From: Liolophura sinensis | Taxonomy: Eukaryota; Mollusca; Polyplacophora; Chitonida; Chitonidae | Assembly: GCF_032854445.1 (NCBI RefSeq) | Contig: NC_088302.1 | Span: forward strand, 7,559,338 to 7,623,337 | Direction: 5' to 3' | Length of the DNA: 64,000 nucleotides | Part shown: piece by piece, positions 1-10,262 of the stretch | Numbering within the stretch: the stretch's first letter is position 1 | Layout of the letters: each line of letters opens with the position of its first letter | The notes under the pieces: generated by a model | What the model saw: only the letters and a program-made list of their open reading frames with translations | Told to the model about the DNA's origin: nothing | Database searches by the model: none | Made by a program: the position numbers and the translations under genes

Positions 1-62
1 GAGACAACATAATGATCTGTGGATCAAATGCGTTAGTTTACAATACAAACATCACACCATAT

Positions 63-93
63 ACATGTACTTCGTTGACAGTTTGTAGACCTT
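63..93. repeat. 31-bp dispersed direct repeat, copy 1
   Basis: A 31-base stretch, beginning acatgtacttcgttgaca, recurs exactly at 971-1001. The flanks on both sides differ, so this is a short dispersed repeat and not a longer duplication. No function is evident. Confidence 0.6.
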
Positions 94-970
94 AAGCTAG
101 GTGTACTTCATTTGTTTTTGTTTTTTTTTTTTGTTTTTTTTTTTCAATTTTGATGACCCGCGTCCAAACAATTGTCTTTCTTATTTGGATAATTAACTTA
201 GTGTGTTTATAGAAAATGACTGTAGACATGTCTGCTGGGGGAGAAGAGGAACATTTTAATGTGCGATATTTCCAGTCAGTCACAGAGCTAACGGTGCTGC
301 ACCCTAGGCAGCACTAAAGTGCCACTAGCAAAGCTATATACATGTATATGTCAGTGAGTGTGTGCGAAAAAAGCTGTGGAATAGATTCAGATTTTACATG
401 ACATCATTTAACTGTACATCCAGGCCACTTCGGTAAAAACCACTTCTTTCTGTTAACCACTGAGTACGGCAAGTAAATGAATAAATATAAAACTCATACA
501 TTCTCTCTTAATGTAAATTATATATACTTTATGTGTCGAACATCGTCGTGTTCTTACACTCACGTGTTCCCCTCCCCTAATTAATGTACACTCAGCGTGT
601 ACAGCGTATTTTTCATTGTTTCATATTTTTTTGCAAAATAAAATAATAGACAAGTATATATGTAGTTAATAAAGAAGGAATTTTTCACATCACTCGTCTT
701 TTCTCAAACCATGCTCTATATACATGTAGATCACAAACTATGACCTTAATCCACGTGTTCTGCTCCTGTGTTCCTCATCACTTTGATTCACTTTGATTAT
801 TCATCCATGATACACATGTATCACAGATTGTAAACCGTCTATTACACATCGACATATTTTTAAAGTGGCTGCACCTGTTAATATTCATGTCCACTGATAG
901 ACTACCATTCAAATGATCTTAAAAAAGCATTAATATTTTTTTTCTTTCAACCCAGAAAAAGTTTAGTGAA

Positions 971-1001
971 ACATGTACTTCGTTGACAGTTTGTAGACCT
1001 T
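971..1001. repeat. 31-bp dispersed direct repeat, copy 2
   Basis: Exact second copy of the stretch at 63-93. It could be the end of an old mobile element or a filler sequence copied during break repair; the sequence does not decide. Confidence 0.6.
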
Positions 1002-2790
1002 CGTCTTGTCATAGTTTCAGCGCGTCTCCATTATCGACAGCAAGGTAACCTCACCTTTACTCTAGCTCTGTAACTTCGAAGGTATTTCCCGTATAATAGC
1101 CTAAGCAGTGCCCTATGGCAGATAAAGTTGTGGACTTTGGCGATGAAGGACCAAGTGACAAATAGCTTTCTCGGAAAATGGACATAATAGAGTGATGTTT
1201 TTTCCACTGCTTGAACTCCTCATACAGTATGCCTGCCATATCATTTATACAGTACGACTAGCCTGCAGATGCACGGCCGGGGTATTCCTGGTTTAGGTCG
1301 CAGCCTCCGTAGGGGTTGTACTGGTACCGATAATTATCGCGCACGTCAGAGAAAGCTCATCGGCTTAAACACCGCGTTTCAATAATTTCCCTGTGTTTTA
1401 TAAAAGAAAACAGAAAAATACCCCTTTTGTGTTAGAAAGACAGAGGACAAAACTTAAATTCTTCAGTTCTAATAATTTCAGAGAAAAGAAAATTAGCCTA
1501 TATTATAAGATTTAAATAATTTTGTGCATTGTCCGATGACATGCGGTCTTCGCATTCCGATAAACCCTCGGCATCCCTAATGAATTTTCACTGACTCTTG
1601 ACCTTTGTTATTTAGCAACGCAATGGTGACTAAAAGACAACATGGACAAGAAAAAATGAATTTGTATAATTGGAACAGCGTGTCTAAGTGGGCTTAATGT
1701 CTACTGGGGAGATGAATGCGGTTTGAGTGGAGACGATACGCTGTGTAGTTTCATTGAATAATACAAAGAGACATTCACAAGCCTTGTTTTGACGTGCAAA
1801 CCTTGTTTTTTGTTAAAAGCAAGTTGCGTGTCCCGATAATGATAGCACCACTGTAGAACTTCAACTAGTTCACCGTTTTGAGTAGTAGTGATATGGCTCA
1901 CTGAGGAGCGTCTGATAACAGGATGACTGAGGAGATTCCTTTCAAGTGGTTGGTTGTTTATAAGAGGCAAGTGAGAGACTAGGGGACGTTTTTGTAAAAC
2001 TCACGGAGATATTTCTCTGTGCGCTTGTGCAACCAAGTTGTCGCTTAGTGGTTGGATCTTTGCTGAAGATCGGAATATTTTCGTGGAAAGTTGTGTTTGT
2101 TCTGTGAGATAAAACTGTGTACGTACTCAACAACACTGGTAGGAAACGAATATTTCCGATTCGAGTGCGGGTGGGACTATAAATTGTTTGTAAAGTTGCT
2201 CGAATTGTGTGCTCGTGCAAGTGTAGCTTGGATGCAGGTTATTTCGTAAGTAGATCTTTGTTAAGGTGATTTTCTTGGGCAGAATGAAATAAAATTGCCG
2301 AGGAAATCGCCCAGATTACAACATTCCAAGATGGATGCGTGCCAGGAACTTAATTCAAACTCAGAACGAGGCACGTTTTGCATGAGACCATGGATTCTGC
2401 CGGAATTTTTTCACCTGTTAAGAGTGTAGATAAGGAAAGATAACTCCGTCCATTGGTCTATTTTCTCCCGTGCCTACCCTGTCTTCACATATAGTGCTGT
2501 CATCGCAACCTCCGTGACCTTGCCATGGTTCAAGATTTCTCTACAAAATTTGCTAGTGGTGGGAGTGATGCAAAGTGAATGCAGAGAACGAACCATGTGC
2601 TCTGAGTGTGTTTTGTTTAATATATATGTTTTTCAGTAGAGACGAGACCGTCTCCCAGCCCCCCCCCACTCCCCTTAGTTACCCTAAGAGAAGAAAGATC
2701 CAGTATTTCCTGACCACATCAGACATGCTTGAACCCTGGAGATACTCCATGATTCATGAAGTCAAACTGACTCATTTCTACAGAGGCCGT
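1002..2790. other. Intergenic, no gene recognised
   Basis: Short open frames exist on both strands (the longest about 90 codons), but none shows a recognisable domain, convincing codon bias or supporting splice signals. I see no repeat structure here. Confidence 0.5.
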
Positions 2791-2794
2791 CTCA

Positions 2795-3262
2795 TTGCCG
2801 TGTCAACAAGTGGCCCAGAGTTACTCCCCCTGAAATTCTCTCTCACAAATGGTATTGCTGATTCTTAAGTACGAAATACGGCATGGGTCTATACTGCATC
2901 GTATGATAAATACGTCCGTTTTAGTCGACGGTCTAACAACACCTAGGCTATCTGGAAAAGCTGAAAATGACACAAATCCAGCGAATACACTATCGCTGAC
3001 GTCGATTTGATAACAGATATTCCTATGTACTTTTTTTTTTTGCGGGACGAATTTCTTCACACACCCTGTTTGCAACCAGGCAAATCACGTGGTCTCTACC
3101 TTCTGGATTGTCATATAGAATAGCTTATCATGTCACACAATTATCTGTTGGTATCGGCAGTCATACCTTTTCATGTCTGTGCTGAAGCGAATAAAGGCGG
3201 GCGATGACCTAGCGAGCATGATGGCAAGTGGGCTTAGATGAGCCATACATCGCCATCTGTGA
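2795..3262 (+). repeat. Diverged tandem duplication, copy 1
   Basis: Shared blocks with 3560-3935 include the run from acctaggctatctgg through the AAAATGACACAAATCC segment, the TTTTTGCGGGACGAATTTCTTC segment, and the ACACAATTATCTGTTGG segment. Order and orientation are the same, with indels between blocks. Units start about 740 bp apart. It may be part of an unrecognised repeat family rather than a local duplication. Confidence 0.65.
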
Positions 3263-3313
3263 TGTCCCAATAATCATTGTTTTATTCAATTTTACATAAA
3301 TATATGCGTCAAG

Positions 3314-3540
3314 GTCCGACATTCATATACCATTCGTAGTCCGTAAAAGGTGTTCCAAGTCGATAATCGCAAGATCCATTTCCAAAACAACGTTTAACAC
3401 TAACTCCCAAAGACAAAGGTATGTAAGAAATTACATGCGTGCTTGCGTGCTTGGGGTTTAACGTCGTTCTCAACAATTTTTCAGTCATATGACGACGATA
3501 AGAAATTACACAAATAAGAAATAAATCTGTTTAAACAGGT
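3314..3540 (+). repeat. R1 interspersed repeat with a SINE-B fragment inside
   Basis: Starts gtccgacattcatatacc and is closely similar to 36208-36397, including the ccatttccaaaacaacg block. A short piece of another repeat (cttggggtttaacgtcg ... cagtcatatgacgacga), the 3' end of the SINE-B family found at 9150-9385, lies within it at about 3445-3505, splitting the R1 copy. Confidence 0.6.
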
Positions 3541-3950
3541 GGGCTTAGATGAGCCATACAGCGCCAAAGGCTGTTCCCCGTCTATAGCCGTGTCAACAAA
3601 CGACCCAGAGTTATTCTTCCTGAAATTCTCTGTAAAACACCTAGGCTATCTGGAAAGTTGAAAATGACACAAATCCAACGAATACACTATCGCTGACATC
3701 GATTTGCCAACAGGCATATTCCTGTGTAATATTTTTGCGGGACGAATTTCTTCATGTGGTCTAGCTTCTGGATTGTCTTATAGAATAGCTTGTCATGTCA
3801 CACAATTATCTGTTGGTATCGGCAGCCATACCTTTTAATGTATGTGCGGAAACCAATAGCGGTGGGCGACGACGTAGCGCACATGATGGCAAGTGGGCTT
3901 AGATTAGCCATACAGGCCGCCAGGCTCGTTAGACAAAAAATAAAAGCTGA
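3541..3950 (+). repeat. Diverged tandem duplication, copy 2
   Basis: Second copy of the 2795-3262 block. It lacks a segment of about 85 bp present in copy 1 and ends with the same gatggcaagtgggcttaga motif. The short open frames here on both strands are not supported as genes. Confidence 0.65.
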
Positions 3951-4074
3951 TTTCCCTGGTTGTAAACAGGGTTGGTGAAGAAATTTACCCCTCAAAAAAA
4001 AAAACCCCAAAAAAAAGCATTACATAGGAAAATGCCTGTTGTCAAATGGATGTCAGCGACTCATGTGATGAGTA

Positions 4075-4160
4075 TTACAATACTAATGTAATACTATACA
4101 CACTGTTACAATGTTACACTATACAATGCTATACAATGTTACACTATACAATGTTATTTT
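4075..4160. repeat. Short tandem repeat (TACACTATACAATGT)n
   Basis: Imperfect copies of a roughly 15-20 bp unit containing tatacaatg repeat four to five times. Low-complexity DNA; the overlapping open frame is an artefact of the repeat. Confidence 0.6.
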
Positions 4161-4269
4161 GCTCCCTTCTCGACCACGACTCCCTTATCCTCCTCGCTCA
4201 TTGCACGACGCAGCGCGGATCTCAAAGAAATAATCGAGCGGGAAAAGCAGAGCTGCTCTCGCGCGTGAC

Positions 4270-4520
4270 ATCAGTTTTGGCGCGAATGAAATAAAGCTCA
4301 CCCAGTTTTGGCGCAAACGACATGGAGCTCACCCATTGGTCTGTTTTGGCGCGAAATGGAGCTGATGCTCTCGCGCGTGACATTTTGACCCAACTGGCGC
4401 GACATGGAGCTGAAGGAGCTGCTCAACCCAACTTTACAAGCCGACGTTCAGATTTGGCGCGACAAATGAAGCTCACCCATTGGTCAGCTCGCGTAGAGCG
4501 CGGACTCAACGACACAGCTG
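4270..4520 (+). promoter_or_regulatory. Cluster of E2F-like sites with CCAAT boxes
   Basis: TTTTGGCGCG or a close variant occurs at 4275-4284, 4306-4315, 4344-4353, 4392-4401 and 4452-4461, matching the E2F/DP consensus TTTSGCGC closely. Inverted CCAAT boxes (ATTGG) lie at 4335 and 4479. The spacing is uneven, and the sites sit in partly repeated sequence (ggagctcacccattgg), so the cluster may be a degenerate repeat that happens to hold the motif. CpG density is higher than in the flanks. No convincing gene starts nearby; a SINE lies 60 bp downstream. Confidence 0.4.
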
Positions 4521-4576
4521 TCCCTCCTCAATGAGACACGTTTGCAACATTCTATACTACTAATGTCCAATTACTG

Positions 4577-4607
<31 letters not shown>

Positions 4608-4832
4608 TTGGTGTTTTACGCCGTACTCAAGAATATTTCACTTATACGTCGGCGACCAGCATTATGGTGGGAAGACAGAGCCCGGGGGAAACCCACGACC
4701 ATCCGCAGACCTTCCCACGTACGGCCGGAGAGGAAGCCAGCATCAGCTGGACTTGCACTCACAGCGGCCGCATTGGTGAGAGGCTCCTGGGTCATTTCGC
4801 TGCGTAGCGCGCTAACCACGGAGGCCCCCAGC
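4577..4832 (-). mobile_element. SINE-A (tRNA-derived SINE), near full length
   Basis: Reverse orientation: the TTTATTT tail comes first, then attggtgttttacgccgtac, the conserved central block and a tRNA-like head ending near gctaaccacggaggccccc. The same family recurs throughout the window and is of the kind common in molluscs. Its 5' head resembles a tRNA gene (box A-like ggctcagtnggttagcgcg in the forward sense). Confidence 0.85.
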
Positions 4833-5221
4833 CATTTACTGTACACGTACAAGTAATAAGTACACAAGATCCCTGAACACGTGTTTTGTGAAAGGGTCAT
4901 CATTACTGATCGACTAAGAGTTATTAGAGTTCGACTAAGTCATCTACCAGTAGTGTAACTGGTCTTTGTCACGCACGTGTCAGTGGAAACATTTATAGGC
5001 TGAAGAGTGTAGTTTAGGACAGCTGATGATAAATAGGTTACGTGCACGTGACACAATGTGTTTCGTGAGCAAAACTATTGTGATGTTAATTCTGTTTTTG
5101 CTACTTGTTTTACGCTTTTCTTAACCTGGACAATAAAAGACTTCAACTGGTAAACCTGGATTTGGAGTAACTTATTTCCCACCGAATCCCCCCATCTAAC
5201 AAAAATTCACTTAATTTTGTT

Positions 5222-5860
5222 TTTCTTTAGTTATTTGAGACACTGTCCCTTTGTGATCATTAGTTATTTGTGACATAGTCCATGTGTGATCATTAGTTAT
5301 TTGTGACACAGTCCCTGTGTGATCATTAGTTATTTGTGACACATTCCACGTGTGATCATTAGTTATTTGTGACACATTCTCTGTGTGATCATTAGTTATT
5401 TGTGACACAGTCCCTGTGTGATCATTAGTTATTTGTGACACAGTCCCTGTGTGATCGTTAGTTATTTGTGACACAGTCCCTGTGTGATCATTAGTTATTT
5501 GTGACACAGTCCCTGTGTGATCGTTAGTTATTTGTGACACAGTCCATGTGTGATCATTAGTTATTTGTGACACAGTCCCTGTGTGATCGTTAGTTATTTG
5601 TGACACAGTCCATGTGTGATCATTTGTTATTTGTGACACATTCTCTGTGTGATCATTAGTTATTTGTGACACAGTCCCTGTGTGATCGTTAGTTATTTGT
5701 GACACTGTCCATGTGTGATCATTAGTTATTTGTGACACAGTCCATGTGTGATCGTTAGTTATTTGTGACACAGTCCCTGTGTGATCATTAGTTATTTGTG
5801 ACACAGTCCCTGTGTGATCATTAGTTATTTGTGACACTGTCCCTGTGCGATCATTTAAAA
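5222..5860. repeat. 33-bp minisatellite, about 19 units
   Basis: Units such as tgatcattagttatttgtga followed by cacagtccctgtg repeat about 19 times with few substitutions. Because 33 is a multiple of three, the minus strand stays open and reads as an 11-residue repeat (SQITNDHTGTV). It has no splice signals, no upstream exon and no likely start, so I do not call it a gene. Each unit holds a small hairpin, cacag-tcc-ctgtg. Confidence 0.9.
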
Positions 5861-5997
5861 AGCCCAGGATTGTGATAAAGTATCGCTCGCTTACACACTT
5901 GCACGATACTTCCGCTCTACTGTTTTTTAAATAGTCATCAGTGTGAAATGTCAGTAACGTATATGCTGACCACTAGTCTAAATTTACTTTATCTGAA

Positions 5998-6035
5998 TTG
6001 TGCTTCACACCGTACTCAATAATATTTCACTTAGG
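5998..6035 (-). mobile_element. SINE-A tail fragment
   Basis: The stretch with caccgtactcaataatatttcactta matches the 3' part of the SINE-A family. Old, truncated copy. Confidence 0.5.
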
Positions 6036-6477
6036 TATGTTAAATCCAATTACTCTCCTTGAAAACATTCAATATAAACAACGTGAGTTGTGGTTCACGT
6101 GATCCGAGTGCAGGCGTTTGAATGGATTATTAGGGGGCAAAACTGGGATGAAAAGTAATTTGATTGGTGGAAGCAGGAGGAATGGCTCATTAATATATAA
6201 ATAGGTGGACGATATATACATAATCCAGACAAGAAATATACTGATAATAGTGAGCTCAAATATACTGATTTGGATGCTTGACAGTCCACATTTTCTGTTA
6301 CCATATTTCGCTATCCTGTACAGTTAAGGGAAATAGCTGAAGAATGACAAAGAAAAATACGAAAGTTGTCTCTTGTCTTCACCAGACGATAAAATTTGAA
6401 TTCAAGAGGTGAAACCAATAAGCATGTCCGTTCTATAACTAAACATGTAGGTTTGGCGTTAAGCAACAATCATATAA

Positions 6478-6560
6478 TTATTAATTAATTAATTTATTTG
6501 ATTATCCAAGAATATTTCACTTATAGGACGTCGGTCTGCATTATCATATTAGATAGCTAT
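6478..6560 (-). mobile_element. SINE-A tail fragment
   Basis: An AT-rich tail followed by caagaatatttcacttata and a diverged central block (ggacgtcggtctgcattat). The copy is truncated about 80 bp in. Confidence 0.55.
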
Positions 6561-6643
6561 ATATGTAAGTATGCTGAAGAATCCCTGAAGGGTACTGAAG
6601 AAATGAAATGAAACATGGTGGAATTAAATAATCAAGCTCTCAC

Positions 6644-6767
6644 CTCCGCCATTTCGATAACACACATACGGAAATCTCCAAACATTTCCAAATCCTACCC
6701 CAGCTCCCACAGTTGCAAACAAGAAATCCACTTTAATTGCCCACGTTTGTCTGGAATTTTTCTCCAT
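6644..6767 (-). CDS. Lone SLC6 transporter exon coding for helix 1
   Basis: From the ATG at 6767 the exon encodes 41 residues plus one base, holding [14 protein letters not shown] and the SLC6 signature [17 protein letters not shown]. It ends at a good donor (GGAG|GTGAGA), in the same phase as exon 1 of the two complete transporters in this window. The sodium-binding Asn (GNVWRFP) and the amino-acid-type Gly are present. The matching second exon, which should encode AFLIPY-like sequence, is not seen in the 6.6 kb to its left, so either that intron runs past the window edge or this is a stranded exon. An upstream acceptor (gctgcag near 6837) could extend the coding part beyond the ATG. It is closer to the exon at 37789 than to genes A and B. 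Confidence 0.7.
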
Positions 6768-7271
6768 TGTGCTCGATACTTGGCTCTTCGAAGTAATTCT
6801 TCTTGTCTCTGCACCCAACCGTAATTCACACTGCAGCAAACGACGCATGTACCATTTAGTGTAACTCATTCAGTGTAACGATGCATAAGGCATGAGGCTG
6901 CATGCATCAGACTGTAGCGCACTGGTCTATAGAAGCCGTCGTAATCAGAAGCGTATCCAGGGCCAGTTCGCAGAGACTGACAGAGGATATGGGACGAGTT
7001 AAATACGTAAGGGGTAAATCTGTCTCACAAGCTTCTGTTGAGTTTCATGAAATGAAGTGTTGGGGAATTCGGGCATTCTAAGCACATAGCGCTGTGCTAA
7101 GTGTTGTGTGATACCAAAGGATCTGTTCTCTCCTGGGATAACCACATGCGTTCAGTACTGTCTTACAAAAATATAACCCTAGACAGGAACGGAATAAAGA
7201 AACAGATTTCAGTCCAAGAAGCAGTAAACCAATACACATTTGTACACGTGATATACAGTATACTACGTGTA

Positions 7272-7520
7272 CACTGGATGAATGAATCTCTTAAATTTAA
7301 TAGATATTCTGTCTGAGTGATGCTAGAATGTATTCTGTTATTATAACACAATATTTTGTCATATTCAACATGACATCCCGTTAGCCTAATAGAGTGGTTA
7401 CGTTTAATTAAGAGAGTATATCTGTTATATTTAACAGAACAATCTGCTATAATAACTGATTACATTCTAGCATATCTTAGATAACAGACTTTCTGCTAAA
7501 TTTAACACTTTTTTTTAGAG
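7272..7520. mobile_element. MITE family M1, copy 1
   Basis: An inner inverted pair (ttaaatttaatagatattctg ... cagactttctgctaaattt, and gatgctagaatgta ... tacattctagcatat) resembles 47698-47921 and 23910-24148. The right end is followed by TA, suggesting a TA target as in Tc1/mariner relatives. It is non-coding. The left edge is diverged and approximate. Confidence 0.6.
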
Positions 7521-7816
7521 TATGTGAACAATTGTCAGAGGGATGTAAACGGGAATATAGAATTTCCATACCCATACTCAACACACTCACAAGATAAAAA
7601 TGCAAACCTATTAGAGATGTAGAAATAGGACGTCAAAACAAGAATTTTAGCTTGTAAATCGACGCTTATCTGACATGTATCTGTGAACGGTCTGGAAGAC
7701 AATGATTTTTTCCTTAGTGTTAAATTCCATGTAATAGAATATCGAGCAGTCGCACTCGAAACTGGCATGTCAGATTTGCGACTACAGTGAGCATGTGCGG
7801 CCGTTGAATGACATAC

Positions 7817-7895
7817 ATTTTTTTTTTCTGGGTGGCAGAAAAAAAAATTCAAAAAAAAAAAACAAACCAAAAAAAAAAAAAAACAGAAGCAGAAC
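7817..7895. repeat. Poly-T/poly-A low-complexity tract
   Basis: Runs of T then A form a loose foldback. The open frame translated through it on the minus strand is an artefact. Confidence 0.6.
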
Positions 7896-8034
7896 AAGAG
7901 TGAAGACAAATTATCCAGCACCTATAGATAAATAGAGATTGTGTTGTTTTTTCACTCCAAATGCGTTTCAAGTCAATAACTTCCACTGCCTATTTATGAC
8001 TATGAAGTTCAGAGAAAAACTGTTCCATTAAACC

Positions 8035-10262
8035 ACACCCAAAGTTTAACTGGGGTAGACTCAGACTCGACACTGCCCAATAAAGCAAGCTGTGTAGATA
8101 CTAAAAGAGCTAAAGACTAAAAGAGACAGCTCTGTTTCAAGTGAATTGTTGTCATAGCATTGAAGGCTGGTTCAATCTGTACATGACTATGTTTACAGTG
8201 TTTTGGCTAGGTTTGGCATGGAATGCTCGCGTCTACCCTCATCAGGAGTCCACGACAAAGATAAAGTTAGTATAAGCTATAAATTGGATTTATGCAGGAT
8301 TTCACCTATGTTCTTGCCTCTATGGTAGCCGAATAGAGGACGAAAAGAAAATATTTCATTAGAGTCTTTATTTCCTTCAATCAGATGCCAGTATTTGTTA
8401 AGGATGTTTCTAATATCCCTTTGACGATTGTGATAAGTAGTTATAAAGCGTATTTGTTTGTTGGACACCACTGTGGTAGTCTTGTTTTTCCGGAGCAGTC
8501 TCATAGGACCGTCCTCAAATTTTATTTTGTTGACACTGGAATCAAACTCATTTTCCGAGTATCCTCTCATGAGCAATTTAGATTTTAAGTGCCGATTTCT
8601 TAAAGAAATCCAGCGTATTGTTGCAGTTACGACACTACCTCATAAAATATTTAAAGCAGGACGAGTGGTGTGGCGACCCCCTTCGTAGATATTTCTTCGT
8701 TTCGGTGTGCTTTGAGTAACCTTTCAGAGCAAGGATGGAATACCGCTTGAATCTCCCTTAAAAATAGAGATGTCCAGAACGTTCATTTCTGAATTTGAAG
8801 TCCCATAAGTAAATTCAAAGAGTGAGTGTTTTTGGTTCGTAAGTCCAAAGAGATGTTCAGCCAAAAGTCTGTTAGACTTCATGATAATAAGTCCATCATC
8901 TCTGAATCGTTTGTGAAAGATTATGCTATAGCAATGCTGAAATTAGTTCAGGATCTGACTGATGTGCCTGAAAACGGCAATGTCGCAAAGTTCATGGGAG
9001 GGGACTGCACCCTGGGGCGCACCCACTATCTGCTTGAAATGTTTGTCCGTTAATTTAAACTCATTAGAGGTCAGCAATTTTCAAGAGTGGCTGATCAGAG
9101 AGGCAACTTATATCATATTCGATGTCATGGTAAAGGGACATGAAGCATGAAGGGGCTAGTGCAACGACTGGTTAACCCTTATCAGTATATTGACTTGAGC
9201 GGGGCGGCTTACTTGCCTTTGGTAAGTCGTCTCAGTAAAGCAGCACTAGAGCAATAAAAGAGCGGTGGAAATCCGTCTTGCAACAAGGAGGTACATTACA
9301 TACACCCTAAGGGATTCCTTCATCGTCATATGACTGAAAAATTGTTGAGCACGACGTTAAACCCCAAGCATTCTCTCACTCACTCTCCACAGAGTCATTA
9401 GCTAGAGGCTGGGTAATTTGATATTTGCGTTTAAAAGCAGTGTCCCTTTGCTTAATACCGCTCTTAGTATTGTGTAAGTGAAACTTAGTTCTCATGTGTA
9501 AAATCTGACATAAGGTCTAGAGGGCCAATATATAGGTTTCGGGCAACCTATATGTCCTTTAGATAGGAGAAGATTACGTCCTCCGTAATACACGACAGAG
9601 GTAACTGATAAACTGTTTAGCAGTGTCCAGCGCTTTTGCTTTTATTTTAAATTTCTCTGTAGTGAAACGTTCTATACATTTTGTCTTTAACTTTAGTCTT
9701 AAAAGAGAATATTTTTGAAGGCATTTCGTACTGAGCAAGTGCGCTTCAGAAACGTACGTTAACCCAAGCTTATGCGCTTCGACTAAGGGGTATGCTTATC
9801 CTGAAATAAGCAGTAAACGGTACTAAGCCTAGCATGCTGGGCTTGTGTACTACTGGGAGGGCTAGTCGACATTTATATGGGGTAGAGCGCCGACATCAAT
9901 GAGAACAGCAGCTGATTTCGCAGAGAAAGACAAAACTATGACCGGATTTGTGCTTCTTTATGCACAGTCTTTCTGGAAACATACATTAGCTAGCATGAGA
10001 CATAAGCTCAAGGAATTCCAGAAGATGTACACCACTGAAGGTGGGTGGATAGCGAATAATCTGAAGAGTTCAGAGGCAAAACCGCAAATCCAAGGGAAGC
10101 AGCCTGAAAAGCATGCTGAATGCAGGGCATGGCTGGAGTGTCGTGGGAGAATTGACATCATGGGTTCGGAGCCATGTAGTCTCTTTCAGCCTTGTATAAT
10201 TTACACAGCTTGCTGTAATGGACAGTGTCGAGTCTGATTCTACCCCAGTTAAACTTTGGGTG
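8035..10262 (-). mobile_element. Fossil retroelement with inverted ends and reverse-transcriptase remains
   Basis: The outer ends match in inverse orientation over about 65 bp with small gaps: acacccaaagtttaactggg at 8035 is mirrored at 10262, and agcaagctgtgta lies further in on both sides. Between them, minus-strand translations near 8277-9050 show reverse-transcriptase-like pieces, including RFRDDG, a FxYGTSNSEMNVLDISIFKG stretch, and a basic C-terminal part (RQRDIRNILNKYWHLI). Family: probably Penelope-like, given the inverted ends and this C-terminal type, but not certain. The element is clearly broken with several interruptions, is old, and carries a SINE-B copy inserted at 9150-9385. 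Confidence 0.5.
9150..9385 (+). mobile_element. SINE-B element
   Basis: Includes gcatgaaggggctagtgcaa, gcggggcggcttacttgcc, aaaagagcggtggaaatcc, caacaaggaggtacatta and the 3' end gactgaaaaattgttgagca followed by cgacgttaaaccccaagca. The same modules in the same order occur at 37270-37500, and 3' fragments at 3445, 13816 and 33205. It sits inside the retroelement at 8035-10262, so it is the younger insertion. Confidence 0.75.

Noticed and set aside
5211-5837. A 208-codon open frame on the minus strand
   Set aside because: Purely a product of the 33-bp minisatellite; no exon context or recognised repeat-protein family.
9899-10237. 112-codon plus-strand frame
   Set aside because: It runs into the inverted end of the retroelement fossil and has no recognisable domain.
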